64,000 nt of DNA from Chryseobacterium sp. JUb7 (GTDB lineage: Bacteria; Bacteroidota; Bacteroidia; Flavobacteriales; Weeksellaceae), in assembly GCF_024806495.1 (NCBI RefSeq), contig NZ_JANUFF010000014.1:52408-116407 (forward strand). Direction: 5' to 3'. This document shows positions 9,436 to 17,789 of the stretch, piece by piece (positions within the stretch are counted from its first letter, which is position 1; every line of letters starts with the position of its first letter). Below the pieces are notes generated by a model. That model had not been told where the DNA came from. It made no database searches and saw only the letters and a program-made list of their open reading frames with translations. The position numbers and the translations under genes are program-made.

Positions 9436-10273
9436 ATTGTAGAGGATGATACAATACTACCTGTCCCTGAGAATCATAATTATAGTTCCATTGCGACATA
9501 AATGTTCCCTGAGGATATGGGTGTTGTGAATTTAAAAGTTGCGTTGTTCCTTCTATTTTTCTATAGTTATTGGCTGACAAGCTTTTCACATAAAACGTAT
9601 TATCATGTATATTATTTTGATCGTAAACTAATGAAAGTTTCTTAAATGGATTTTTAGCATGATCAAAATTTGAATAATTAGTAACTGTAAGTTTACTATC
9701 AATCCCATATGATTTATCCAGCTTCTCACTTTTAATTAAATTTTTGTTTGAATCAAAAGTATAAGTTATGAAACTTTCTCTCATCTTATTATTCTCATCT
9801 TCATAAACGGCTATTTTATTAGCTTCATAGGTATAAGTTCTTGTTTTTACCAACATATCTGGTTCTACAAAATCACGGTAATATAATTCTGATTTTATAA
9901 GCCTATCATTTTCCATCGTGTAAATAATAACCATGCCTAAATCTACCCCTGAATCTGAAATAAATTCAAGCTTCACTTGATTATTATTATAAGTAAAAGT
10001 CATAAATGAATCTAAGTCAAATCTATCGGGTACACCCAATTGTTCTGACTTGAGATAACGACCATACATCCTCGTCAATTTACCATTATTATATACACAC
10101 TTAAAATACCCTCCAATAGTAAAGCTAGTAGTAGGATAAACATATGGAGGCAGTATTTTCTCAGGCTGCAAGTCTTCCTGCTGTACATTATTTTGCTCTT
10201 CTAAAACATCATCATTAGTACTACATGAAATGATACTTAAAGCAAAAAAGAAGAAAAATATTTTTTTTATCAT
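9434..10273 (-). CDS. Hypothetical lipoprotein
   Basis: The 279-residue protein starts MIKKIFFFFFALSIISCSTNDD, a clear lipoprotein signal with Cys at residue 17 followed by an acidic stretch. In Bacteroidetes such residues after the Cys often accompany surface export. The body contains repeated short strands of the kind YEANKIAVYEDENN and YTFDSNKNLIKSE, similar to the YD/RHS-like beta repeats of many Flavobacteriia lipoproteins. No catalytic motif is visible. I chose the ATG ending at 10273; the TTG just upstream is weaker. The function is unknown. Confidence 0.8.
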   Translation of the reverse strand: MIKKIFFFFFALSIISCSTNDDVLEEQNNVQQEDLQPEKILPPYVYPTTSFTIGGYFKCVYNNGKLTRMYGRYLKSEQLGVPDRFDLDSFMTFTYNNNQVKLEFISDSGVDLGMVIIYTMENDRLIKSELYYRDFVEPDMLVKTRTYTYEANKIAVYEDENNKMRESFITYTFDSNKNLIKSEKLDKSYGIDSKLTVTNYSNFDHAKNPFKKLSLVYDQNNIHDNTFYVKSLSANNYRKIEGTTQLLNSQHPYPQGTFMSQWNYNYDSQGQVVLYHPLQ

Positions 10274-10307
10274 CAATCAAATTTTCTGCAAAAATAAGAT
10301 TTATTGA

Positions 10308-11177
10308 TTAAAAAGAAAACTTATACACATTTCCACCTATACTTTTATCCTTTTCATCAGCTATTAATAATATTTTATCATCAAGAAAAACTATCGCTTC
10401 TTTTTGAGAATTGTGATTTAATGATATTTTCTGAATTTTTGCTGCATTAAAATCGTTGGCTGAAAACCCGGAAAGGACATGAATATTTTTATGACTTAAT
10501 AAGACGATTTTATCTTTTGTACTATTGATAGCGGCAGACGTTATGGCAGCATCGCTATATTTTCCGTTAAGCTTTAATTTACCTATAAGTTTTGCTTCGA
10601 AATCCCCTTCTTTATTCGGAACCTGGAAAACTAAGAAAGTTCCGTCGAAACCTTTACTTCTGTTTTTAGTAAAAAGATAAAAATTTCCGTTCATTTCTAC
10701 AAAAGCCTCACAGTCATACAGCCAGTTTGATTTTTTTGGAGGAAATTCGGTCTGTCCTTCATAATGAAACCTGGTCGTCTGGATGACATTCGTATTTTTT
10801 TGAGAAGCATCTTTTAAATCTAATTTTAAAATAGCCAAATTCTGTCTGTTGTTATCATTATTTCCAAAATCTCCAAGGTAAATATTTCCCTGAGAATCAG
10901 CTATAATATCTTCCCAATCGTTGTTTTCAGCATTATCAACAACCACGTCTGCAATCTGCTTCCCCTGCGCATCAAGACCGTAAACAACGTTTTTATTCCC
11001 CTGATCTTCAATCGCCCAAATTGTTTTTTTATCTTTAGACAGGGCGATTCCGGAAACTTCCTTTAGTTTTTTAGGTAAGGAAAATTCTACTTTCAGCTCC
11101 TCATTTTTAGAAGAATCCTGAGCTTTCGGATTACAGCTCCACAACAAAAATGCCGATAAAATAACAACACGTAACAT
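10308..11177 (-). CDS. SdiA-regulated-like beta-propeller lipoprotein
   Basis: The 289-residue protein begins with a lipoprotein signal (LLWSCNPKAQ, Cys at residue 15). Its body reads as beta-propeller repeats: VSGIALSKDKKTIWAIEDQG, then a DWEDIIAD segment and LGDFGNNDNNRQ. These resemble the SdiA-regulated/esterase-like propeller families that probably bind or hydrolyse extracytoplasmic ligands. It lies three bases downstream of the FUSC gene, which overlaps mazG, so the three form one transcript. The exact family and substrate are uncertain. Confidence 0.7.
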   Translation of the reverse strand: MLRVVILSAFLLWSCNPKAQDSSKNEELKVEFSLPKKLKEVSGIALSKDKKTIWAIEDQGNKNVVYGLDAQGKQIADVVVDNAENNDWEDIIADSQGNIYLGDFGNNDNNRQNLAILKLDLKDASQKNTNVIQTTRFHYEGQTEFPPKKSNWLYDCEAFVEMNGNFYLFTKNRSKGFDGTFLVFQVPNKEGDFEAKLIGKLKLNGKYSDAAITSAAINSTKDKIVLLSHKNIHVLSGFSANDFNAAKIQKISLNHNSQKEAIVFLDDKILLIADEKDKSIGGNVYKFSF

Positions 11178-11179
11178 AT

Positions 11180-12259
11180 TTATTTTTTTAATTTTTTAAA
11201 CTGAAAATAAGAAAACCTTATATTTTTCTCTAAGTTATTAATAATCTGCTGATGATGAAGGAAAAAACCGGCGGTTAAGCCAATTAGACTTCCGATAATC
11301 GTATCTATAAGCCTGGCATGCATCAGATTTTCAACATTATGATGAATTTCACTTCCGGTTTCCGCCAGCAGAATTGTCAATGGAGTAATAAAAACCACCG
11401 CAAAACCATAATTTCTTACAATTAATAATTCAATGATAAATTGTAAAACTGTAATGATAACGATCATAACAATCTTTTCCGGGTCAAACAAAAGAATCAG
11501 CCATGCAAAACCTATCCCTATAAAAGTTCCTAAAATCCGGTGCATATTTCTCTGTCGGACGTGCTCAAAATTTCTTCCCTGAATAATCGCAACAGCGGCA
11601 ATAGAAATCCAATAGGTATTTTTAAACTGTAAAAGATGCCCGATAATTAAAGTCAGTGCCATAAAAAATCCGATCACTGCGCTCTCTACAAATTTGGTAT
11701 ATCTTCTTTTATTGAAAACCCTTCTCGGTACAGTTACCACTTGGCTTTTTTCAATAAAAACAGAATATAAAAAAGCAAATGAACACGATAAAATCGCTCC
11801 CATTGCGACCAATCCTACTCTTGTCGGAATTAATTCCAGATCAAACTTATAGGTACTGGCCATTGCTGCGACCATGATAAAGAAAAAATTTCCGGGCGGT
11901 GGAATTTTAAAATACGATGAAATAAAATGGGCTAAAAAAGAGATAACTCCAACAGATATCGCTGCAAAATAAATATTGAATCCAAAAAATGAACTTATCG
12001 TAAAAGAAAATACAATCCCAAATGCGCAAATTGCCAGATGGATCATTCTCTGCGTAATCGGAGCAGACGTAAAATATAAAATCGTTAATGCTCCCAAACT
12101 TGAAAGCGCACCATAATTAGGCTTTCCAAGAAAATATCCTATGAATAGGCAACTTCCGATACATAATGCAGCCAGAAAAGGAAAATGCCACTTCCTTTCC
12201 GTTTGTTTAAACTCCAGTAAATACTGAAATCTGTGCTGTGTCGGATTATTTACTTTCAT
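11180..12259 (-). CDS. FUSC family inner-membrane transporter
   Basis: This 359-residue protein has two clusters of hydrophobic helices (about residues 25-160 and 190-340). They are separated by a charged loop (VPRRVFNKRRYTKF), the duplicated layout of the FUSC/YccS/aromatic acid exporter family. The second cluster contains the typical WISIAAVAIIQGRNFEHVRQR to HRILGTFIG transition; the family carries a conserved arginine- and histidine-rich motif there. It probably exports organic acids or other small compounds. Its ATG lies inside the last 14 bases of mazG, so translation is probably coupled. Confidence 0.8.
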   Translation of the reverse strand: MKVNNPTQHRFQYLLEFKQTERKWHFPFLAALCIGSCLFIGYFLGKPNYGALSSLGALTILYFTSAPITQRMIHLAICAFGIVFSFTISSFFGFNIYFAAISVGVISFLAHFISSYFKIPPPGNFFFIMVAAMASTYKFDLELIPTRVGLVAMGAILSCSFAFLYSVFIEKSQVVTVPRRVFNKRRYTKFVESAVIGFFMALTLIIGHLLQFKNTYWISIAAVAIIQGRNFEHVRQRNMHRILGTFIGIGFAWLILLFDPEKIVMIVIITVLQFIIELLIVRNYGFAVVFITPLTILLAETGSEIHHNVENLMHARLIDTIIGSLIGLTAGFFLHHQQIINNLEKNIRFSYFQFKKLKK

Positions 12260-13025
12260 TCAGAACTTTCTTGGCTTCTTCCCACAGAACATCCATTTCT
12301 TCCAGTGACATATCTGCAAGCGCTAAATTTTTATGTAAGGCTAAATTTTCCATTTTCTGGAATCTGGAGATAAATTTTAAATTTGTTCGTTCCAACGCTG
12401 AATCGGGATTGATTCCTGAAATTCGGGCATAATTGATCAGCGAAAAAAATACGTCACCCAGTTCCTGTTCTTTTTTATCAAGATCCGTTTCCGCATGAAA
12501 TTCCTTAATTTCTTCATCTACTTTCTTCCATGCGTCTTCAGCATCATGAAATTCAAAACCAATTCCTTTTACTTTATCCTGAATTCTGTAGGCTTTCACT
12601 AAACTCGGTAAGCTTTTCGGAACACCGCCCAAAATTGACTTATTCCCTTCTTTAAGTTTTAGCTTTTCCCAATTCTGTTTTACCTCTTCCTCATCTTTCA
12701 CCTCAGTATCCCCGTAAATATGAGGATGGCGGAAAATTAATTTTTCATTGAGAGAATTAATGACATCTGCAATATCAAAACTTTCCTTCTCCGAGCCTAT
12801 TTTCGCGTAAAAAACCAGATGAAGAAGAACATCTCCAAGCTCTTTTTTTATTTCCTGCAGATCATTCTGCAAAATAGCATCCGAAAGCTCATAGGTTTCC
12901 TCCAAAGTCAAATGACGAAGAGATTCTAATGTCTGCTTCTGATCCCACGGGCATTTTTCACGCAAATCATCCATGATATCTAATAATCTTCCGAAAGCTT
13001 CTAGTTTTTCCTGTTTGGTATTCAT
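12246..13025 (-). CDS. mazG: Nucleoside triphosphate pyrophosphohydrolase MazG
   Basis: The 259-residue protein has the tandem MazG-fold layout. The first domain carries LREKCPWDQKQTLESLRHLT, then EETYEL and KELGDVLLHLVF, which are the EExxE and ExxD metal motifs. The second domain carries EEIKEFHAE and KEQELGDVFFSLIN. MazG hydrolyses NTPs to NMP and pyrophosphate and cleans damaged nucleotides. I start at the ATG ending at 13025 because a TAAATTTG promoter box sits at 13047-13054 on this strand, which would place an upstream TTG start inside the promoter. Confidence 0.93.
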   Translation of the reverse strand: MNTKQEKLEAFGRLLDIMDDLREKCPWDQKQTLESLRHLTLEETYELSDAILQNDLQEIKKELGDVLLHLVFYAKIGSEKESFDIADVINSLNEKLIFRHPHIYGDTEVKDEEEVKQNWEKLKLKEGNKSILGGVPKSLPSLVKAYRIQDKVKGIGFEFHDAEDAWKKVDEEIKEFHAETDLDKKEQELGDVFFSLINYARISGINPDSALERTNLKFISRFQKMENLALHKNLALADMSLEEMDVLWEEAKKVLNESK

Positions 13026-13046
13026 AAATTGAGAATTCAAGTGATA

Positions 13047-13054
13047 CAAATTTA
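13047..13054 (-). promoter_or_regulatory. Bacteroidetes -7 box (TAAATTTG) for mazG
   Basis: TAAATTTG on the minus strand matches the TAnnTTTG consensus and lies about 20 bases before the mazG ATG. No convincing -33 TTG is visible. Confidence 0.55.
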
Positions 13055-13159
13055 AGATAAATCTTTTTGACTGTTTTTTTATTAATAATTATTCTTGTTG
13101 TTCAAATCAAAGGCTCAAAATTTATTTTTAAATATTAAAGCCGCTTTTAAAACATAAAC

Positions 13160-13181
13160 ACTTCGACAGGCTCAGTGTGAC
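13160..13181. repeat. Dispersed intergenic repeat, copy 1 (TTCGACAGGCTCAGTGTGAC type)
   Basis: The 22-bp string here reappears in degraded form at 14020-14043 and, inverted, at 63759-63780. All three copies are intergenic. This type of motif is familiar from Flavobacteriia intergenic regions. It lies in the 395-base stretch between mazG and DUF5606, which otherwise holds only hairpins at 13318-13396. Confidence 0.5.
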
Positions 13182-13317
13182 ATTTCTAATGCCAACTGTT
13201 AATTTCAACATTGCAATGCTGAACTAGACCTTAGTGAGCTAGCAGTATTGAAGATCCTGGTAATGGTAATTTGCTGTTTTAAATTTTATCTTCGCTAAAA
13301 TCCTTATCACTTAAAAA

Positions 13318-13357
13318 AGTATCTTATAAAAAGATACTCCTTGAGTTGAAGCAACTC
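13318..13357. other. Two consecutive intergenic hairpins
   Basis: AGTATCTT (13318-13325) pairs with AAGATACT (13331-13338), and GAGTTG (13343-13348) pairs with CAACTC (13352-13357). They sit directly beyond the DUF5606 terminator. They could be the structured core of a small RNA or simply repeat debris. No open frame of note is present. Confidence 0.35.
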
Positions 13358-13365
13358 CCTGAAAA

Positions 13366-13396
13366 CAAAAAAACCTCATCATTTCTGATAAGGTTT
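13366..13396 (-). terminator. Rho-independent terminator of the DUF5606 gene
   Basis: On the minus strand an 11-bp stem with one G-T pair (AAACCTTATCA with TGATGAGGTTT) closes a GAAA tetraloop and is followed by a T6 run. It starts about 25 bases after the DUF5606 stop. Confidence 0.8.
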
Positions 13397-13420
13397 ATAT
13401 TTTCAATTCAAATGAATGAA

Positions 13421-13984
13421 TTATCCTTTCTTAGTATGTGTACTTTTAGGAGCTGCTTTTGCTGCAGCAGTTGCTTTTACTTTTGGAGCAACTGCTTTTT
13501 CAGCTTTCGGAGCTGCACTTTTTTTTGTAGCTTCAGTTTCTAAGCTCACTTCTTCTGCCGGCTCGCCGTCTAAAGTTTCAGGTTCTGCTTTTACAAAGCT
13601 TTCCGGAGTAATATATCCTGCTTTCTGAAGAATATTGTACCATTGAGCCAATTTTTTGATATCAGAAGCGTATACTCTTTCTGTATCATAGTTAGGAAGT
13701 GAAGCAGTCATAAACTCTTTCAACTCAGCATCAGAAGATTTATGAGGAATTGCTTCTTTATAGTCGTAGTTTTTAGCAATATTTTCAAAAACTTCGAACA
13801 AAGGAACTTCTTTATCAAATGTAAACATTGCGATATTATCCAGTAAGCTTACCTGGCTTGAGTTTCCGATGCTTACTTTTTTCTTATTGGTTACATCTTC
13901 AATAATGAATCCGCTTCTTAATTGAGAAACTAATTTGTAAAGTCCTGGCTTTCCGGAAATTGAAATTATTTTTTCTAACAGCAT
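13421..13984 (-). CDS. DUF5606 domain-containing protein
   Basis: The 187-residue protein begins MLLEKIISISGKPGLYKLVS, the typical start of the DUF5606 family found in Bacteroidetes. The conserved domain spans about residues 1-135. The remaining 50 residues are a low-complexity alanine-, lysine- and proline-rich tail resembling basic nucleic-acid-binding tails. It has no signal peptide and is probably cytosolic. It lies on the same strand downstream of def and ruvX, about 90 bases beyond def, and may share that transcript. The biochemical function is unknown. Confidence 0.85.
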   Translation of the reverse strand: MLLEKIISISGKPGLYKLVSQLRSGFIIEDVTNKKKVSIGNSSQVSLLDNIAMFTFDKEVPLFEVFENIAKNYDYKEAIPHKSSDAELKEFMTASLPNYDTERVYASDIKKLAQWYNILQKAGYITPESFVKAEPETLDGEPAEEVSLETEATKKSAAPKAEKAVAPKVKATAAAKAAPKSTHTKKG

Positions 13985-14019
13985 AATTTTATTTTTTTAA
14001 TTTCTGCAATCAGCCTTAC

Positions 14020-14043
14020 ACTTAGACAGGCTTCGTGTGATGC
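14020..14043. repeat. Dispersed intergenic repeat, copy 2 (degraded)
   Basis: ACTTAGACAGG followed by CTTCGTGTGATGC is a diverged copy of the motif at 13160-13181. It occupies the short gap between def and DUF5606. Confidence 0.4.
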
Positions 14044-14077
14044 TTTTTGCTCTATATTATTTTTGTTTTTTTAATTA

Positions 14078-14650
14078 TTATTTCGGAAATCTCATTTTGT
14101 AGTTGATGCTTACATCACCCTGAGAGATTTTCGTTAACTTACCTTTCACCAATTTCTTTTTTAGAGCACTTAAATGATCAGTAAACAGCGTTCCTTCAAT
14201 ATGGTCATATTCATGTTGAATTACGCGGGCTCTAATATCGGAAAAAGTTTCCGTATGCTTAACGAAATTTTCATCATAATATTCGATAAGAATTGTACTT
14301 TTTCTCTTTACATCCTCTCTTACATCCGGAATTGAGAGACATCCTTCATTAAATTTCCATTCTTCGCCGGATTCTTCAAGAATTTTAGCATTAATGAAAA
14401 CCTTTTTGAAATCTTTCAGTTCATCTTTAATATCCTCGTAATCTTCATCTTCCGCAAGCGGAGACACATCGATTACAAATACACGAATATCCAAACCGAT
14501 CTGCGGTGCAGCCAATCCTATGCCATTTGCACTATTCATCGTTTCGAACATATTTTCAATCAATTCTTGTAATTCGGGATAATCTTTGTCTATATCCTTT
14601 CCCACTTTTCTCAAAACAGGATCCCCAAAGGCTCTTATCGGTAAAATCAT
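14078..14650 (-). CDS. def: Peptide deformylase
   Basis: Peptide deformylase removes the formyl group from nascent proteins. All three family motifs are present in this 190-residue protein: GIGLAAPQIG (43-52), EGCLSIP (102-108, metal ligand C104) and QHEYDHIEG (metal ligands H146 and H150, catalytic E147). The length is normal for a type I-like bacterial enzyme. Its ATG overlaps the ruvX stop by four bases, so the two are translationally coupled. Confidence 0.97.
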   Translation of the reverse strand: MILPIRAFGDPVLRKVGKDIDKDYPELQELIENMFETMNSANGIGLAAPQIGLDIRVFVIDVSPLAEDEDYEDIKDELKDFKKVFINAKILEESGEEWKFNEGCLSIPDVREDVKRKSTILIEYYDENFVKHTETFSDIRARVIQHEYDHIEGTLFTDHLSALKKKLVKGKLTKISQGDVSINYKMRFPK

Positions 14651-15063
14651 CTTGTTCTTTGTTCTAAAAAATTTTGCAATATGATAGTTGCGCTTACTTT
14701 ATCTATTAATCCTTTTTCTTGTCTTTGTTTTTTACTTTTTCCACTTTGAGAAATAAAAAACGAAGCCATCTTGGATGTAAATCTTTCATCAAAACGATGA
14801 ACCTGAATAGTCGGAAACTCTTTTTTAAAAATTTCTATAAACTTTAAAATATCTGTTTCAACTTCAGAAATATTTCCTCTCAAATCTACAGGAAGCCCGA
14901 TAACTACATCATCTACTTTGTTTTCAGTGAAATATTTTTTCAAAAATTCAACTAATGATTGAGTCTGTACTGTATCGAGACCACTCGCAATGATCTGCAT
15001 ATCGTCCGTTGCAGCAATACCACAACGAGCCTTTCCATAGTCTATTGCAATGATCTGTCCCAT
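14647..15063 (-). CDS. ruvX: Putative pre-16S rRNA nuclease / Holliday junction resolvase RuvX (YqgF)
   Basis: The 138-residue protein has the RNase H-like YqgF fold: AIDYGKARCGIA with catalytic D8, VIGLPVDLRG, FDERFTS and a C-terminal DKVSATIIL aspartate. The length and start match the family well. The family acts in 16S rRNA 5' maturation and was earlier proposed as a Holliday junction resolvase. The TAAATTTG box at 15071-15078 on this strand lies only eight bases before the ATG, suggesting a leaderless or almost leaderless transcript for ruvX-def. Confidence 0.93.
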   Translation of the reverse strand: MGQIIAIDYGKARCGIAATDDMQIIASGLDTVQTQSLVEFLKKYFTENKVDDVVIGLPVDLRGNISEVETDILKFIEIFKKEFPTIQVHRFDERFTSKMASFFISQSGKSKKQRQEKGLIDKVSATIILQNFLEQRTR

Positions 15064-15070
15064 AAGTTTG

Positions 15071-15078
15071 CAAATTTA
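15071..15078 (-). promoter_or_regulatory. -7 box (TAAATTTG) immediately upstream of ruvX
   Basis: The box matches TAnnTTTG. Its last base is at 15071 and the A of the ATG is at 15063, so transcription would begin within a few bases of the start codon. Confidence 0.5.
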
Positions 15079-15176
15079 AGAAAATTTAGTCATTTTATTC
15101 GTAACACAGTTTTTTTTATAAATCATGTTTTATTCCATTATTTTTTTTATAATTTTAATTTTCCAAAAACGATAAT

Positions 15177-15653
15177 ATGAAGAAACTCATCCTCGTAAGA
15201 CATGCAAAAAGCGACTGGCCAGAAGAAACGGAGGACTTCGACAGACCATTGGCAGACAAGGGTTTAGAAGACGCTATGAACATGTCCCGATTTTTAAAAA
15301 CCAATAATATTTCGATCGATTATCTGGTATCGAGTCCGGCAGTTCGTGCATTAAATACATGTAAAATTTTTAATCAGACCTATAATATTAGTATTACAAC
15401 CAACGAGAAACTGTATAATCCTCTGGAAAGGAATTTTGAATCTGTCATTTACGATCTGGATGACAGCCATGATTCTGTAGCATTTTTCTCGCACAACAAT
15501 GGTATTTCTAATTTCGCGAATTCTATTTCGGAAGATATTTTTCATTTCCCGACTTGTGGTGTTGCAGGTTTTGAGATCGATTGCAATTCGTGGTCTGAAT
15601 TTGACGGTGCCAATAAGAAGCTTTTATTCTTTTATGAACCCGGAAAAATCTAG
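15177..15653 (+). CDS. SixA-like histidine phosphatase
   Basis: The 158-residue protein has the histidine phosphatase signature LVRHAKSDWPEE at the N-terminus, with catalytic H9 and R8. A second conserved arginine lies in SSPAVRALNT and a second histidine in AFFSHNNGI. It is the size of E. coli SixA, which dephosphorylates phosphohistidine on phosphorelay or PTS proteins; the substrate here is unknown. The 3' end overlaps the archaemetzincin start by 20 bases, so the two are probably one operon. Confidence 0.88.
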   Translation: MKKLILVRHAKSDWPEETEDFDRPLADKGLEDAMNMSRFLKTNNISIDYLVSSPAVRALNTCKIFNQTYNISITTNEKLYNPLERNFESVIYDLDDSHDSVAFFSHNNGISNFANSISEDIFHFPTCGVAGFEIDCNSWSEFDGANKKLLFFYEPGKI

Positions 15654-16524
15654 CTTTATTATAAAACTATTTTATTGTTTCCCATTTTTATTCTTCTTTT
15701 CATGTCAAAAAAAGAAAGTGACTTATTTTGATAAAATTTCATTTAATGATGTAAAACTTTCTAGGCCTCAGCCTGGAGAATGGAGGTACAACCGTGATGA
15801 AAAATTTCAGACTTTTGCAGACTTCCAGAAGACTCGAAAAATAATTCCCGTACAAGAAAAAAACACAATTTATCTGCAACCGATCGGAGAATTTAATGAT
15901 TTACAGAAAAAAGAAATTATACTGACTAAAGAATATTTAAAAACTTATTTTCAACTCGAAACAAAAGTTCTTCCTATTCTGTCCAGCAATATTTTCCCTA
16001 AATCTGTCAAAAGAATTTTTAAAGACGGACAAGAACAAATTTTAGCAGGATATGTTCTCGACAGTGTTTTAATGAATCGGAAACCTAAAGACGCTTTGGT
16101 TTTAATGGGAATCACCGAAAGAGATCTTTTTCCAAAACCTGAATGGAACTATGTCTTCGGATTAGCATCTTATGAAAAGGGAGTTGGTGTGACTTCCATG
16201 TATCGGTTTGCCGACGGCAACCTGACAGAAGCCAATTTTACTCAAAGCCTGGGAAGGTTAATTAAAATAAGTTCTCATGAAATTGGTCATATGTTTGGAA
16301 TCAGTCATTGTCTGAATGCCAACTGTGTCATGAACGGCACCAACAGTCTTACAGAAACAGATTCTCATTTTGCCCGTGCCTGCTCGCTTTGCCAGCAAAA
16401 ACTAAATTCAAGCACCTGTTACAATAATAACAAGCGTCTGCTCGATCTAAAGAGTTTTTTTGAAAATCAGCATCTGAATTCTGAATTATCCAAAGTACAA
16501 AAGGATTTAAATACCCTTAATTAA
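15634..16524 (+). CDS. Archaemetzincin-type zinc metalloprotease, lipoprotein
   Basis: The 296-residue protein starts MNPEKSSFIIKLFYCFPFLF and has a lipobox FFSC with Cys at residue 24. Its signature HEIGHMFGISHC (zinc ligands H215, H219 and H225), then a CX4C-like pair and a later CSLC pair, is the archaemetzincin pattern. This combines a zinc-binding active site with a second structural zinc. The frame is open upstream to 15499, but the start at 15634 gives a proper signal peptide and a short overlap with the preceding gene. Lipidation is a little unusual for this family, which is often cytosolic. Confidence 0.88.
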   Translation: MNPEKSSFIIKLFYCFPFLFFFSCQKKKVTYFDKISFNDVKLSRPQPGEWRYNRDEKFQTFADFQKTRKIIPVQEKNTIYLQPIGEFNDLQKKEIILTKEYLKTYFQLETKVLPILSSNIFPKSVKRIFKDGQEQILAGYVLDSVLMNRKPKDALVLMGITERDLFPKPEWNYVFGLASYEKGVGVTSMYRFADGNLTEANFTQSLGRLIKISSHEIGHMFGISHCLNANCVMNGTNSLTETDSHFARACSLCQQKLNSSTCYNNNKRLLDLKSFFENQHLNSELSKVQKDLNTLN

Positions 16525-16628
16525 TCCTATTACAAATTTTATAGTTGGAATTATAAAATTATTTCAATACGCTTTTCGTCCATAGAATTTTTTCAAAAAA
16601 ACACTGGGAAAGTATCATGTTTACTTCC

Positions 16629-16659
16629 TTGTATTTTACTATCAAATAAAATAATTTTG
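16629..16659 (+). promoter_or_regulatory. Bacteroidetes-type promoter for the T9SS propeller gene
   Basis: TTG at 16629-16631, a 20-bp spacer and TAATTTTG at 16652-16659 match the -33/-7 consensus. The gene starts 33 bases further on. Confidence 0.7.
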
Positions 16660-16691
16660 CATTATTAATATTTATTCTAAATAAAAATAAT

Positions 16692-17741
16692 ATGAAGAAG
16701 CAATTTTATTTTTTACTTTTATTACTTCTATTAGGCGGAAGTAAAATACATTCACAAGCAACCGCGACTGTACTTGCTACGAACTTAGGTACTCCAAATC
16801 CAATGGTCATTGAAGGCAGCAACCTATATATTGGCATATACTATCTGGATAAAGTAGTAAAGATAGATCTGAATAATCCCAGCTTGCCCCCTATTGATAT
16901 TGTAACCGGTGTAAACAGACCTTATGGACTGGCTTTAAAAGATGATATCTTATACATCTCAGAATTCGGAGCAGACAGGCTTTCTAAATTTAATCTTAAC
17001 AGTTCCGGCACTAATCCTGAAATTATGATCACAAATATCAGCAGCCCGGTCGGTCTTGAATTTTCAGGAAACGACTTATATATGGCACTTGAAGGAGACA
17101 ATAAGATTGTAAAAATTGATATCACCCAACAAAATCCTCAATTGAAGGATATCACAACAGCAGAAGCGCCGTTCGATATCGAGATTGTAGGAAATGAATT
17201 ATACTTTACGGAAAGATTCGAAGGCAGGGTTTCGAAAATTAATTTAAATAATTCCGGCCTGCCAACAATAGTTGCCCAAGGATTGAGCTATCCATCAGGT
17301 ATCAGCCATTATGGTGATGAAGTGTTTATTTGTGAAGCCGGAGCAGCTAAAGTTTCCAAATTTAATATTAATCAGACTAATCCCACCTTATCAAGCGGTA
17401 TTGTTTCCAATGAGTTCAATTACCCTTCCGGATTGACTACAAAAGAAAAAACGATATATATATCAGATTTCTTTTCCGGTTCAATATTAAAAACAGACTT
17501 CGCAGCATTATCAGTTTCTGAGCAAATATCTAAAGATAAAATATCTATTTATCCAAATCCTGCCAAAGACTATCTTAGTGTTGTGAATACAAAGGCACAA
17601 GATTATAAAATTTTTGATATGGTAGGAAATCTTATCACATCAGGAAAAATTGAACGAAATGTGATTAATATTAGCCAGCTGATAAAGGGAAATTATATCA
17701 TTCAGATCGGTGATGTTATCAAAAAATTCATTAAAGATTAA
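16692..17741 (+). CDS. T9SS-sorted beta-propeller protein (NHL/SMP-30-like)
   Basis: The 349-residue protein has a signal peptide (residues 1-22, ending HSQA). Six or so repeats of about 40 residues follow, of the form LYISEFGADRLSKFNLN and LYFTERFEGRVSKINLN, a typical propeller. Residues about 272-349 are a type A type IX secretion sorting domain: ISIYPNPAKDYLSVVN, then IFDMVGNLITSGK and GNYIIQIGDVIKKFIKD. It should be secreted through T9SS to the surface or medium. The ligand is unknown. Confidence 0.9.
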   Translation: MKKQFYFLLLLLLLGGSKIHSQATATVLATNLGTPNPMVIEGSNLYIGIYYLDKVVKIDLNNPSLPPIDIVTGVNRPYGLALKDDILYISEFGADRLSKFNLNSSGTNPEIMITNISSPVGLEFSGNDLYMALEGDNKIVKIDITQQNPQLKDITTAEAPFDIEIVGNELYFTERFEGRVSKINLNNSGLPTIVAQGLSYPSGISHYGDEVFICEAGAAKVSKFNINQTNPTLSSGIVSNEFNYPSGLTTKEKTIYISDFFSGSILKTDFAALSVSEQISKDKISIYPNPAKDYLSVVNTKAQDYKIFDMVGNLITSGKIERNVINISQLIKGNYIIQIGDVIKKFIKD

Positions 17742-17756
17742 GATTCTTTTGTATAA

Positions 17757-17784
17757 AAAAGCTCCAATTAAAATTGGAGCTTTT
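17757..17784. terminator. Bidirectional terminator
   Basis: AAAAGCTCCAATT (17757-17769) pairs with AATTGGAGCTTTT (17772-17784), with A and T runs on both sides. It lies between the convergent T9SS propeller and serine hydrolase genes. Confidence 0.85.
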
Positions 17785-17789
17785 ACTAT

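Noticed and set aside
13346..13628. Plus-strand frames rich in Ala, Phe and Cys
   Set aside because: They are the reverse of the Ala/Lys-rich tail of DUF5606, a usual artefact of biased codons.
15499..15633. N-terminal extension of the archaemetzincin
   Set aside because: It would overlap the SixA-like gene by 150 bases and bury the lipoprotein signal; the ATG at 15634 is better.
16535..16560. AATTTTATA/TATAAAATT dyad after the archaemetzincin as a terminator
   Set aside because: The stem has no GC pairs and no T run; chance in AT-rich DNA is likely.
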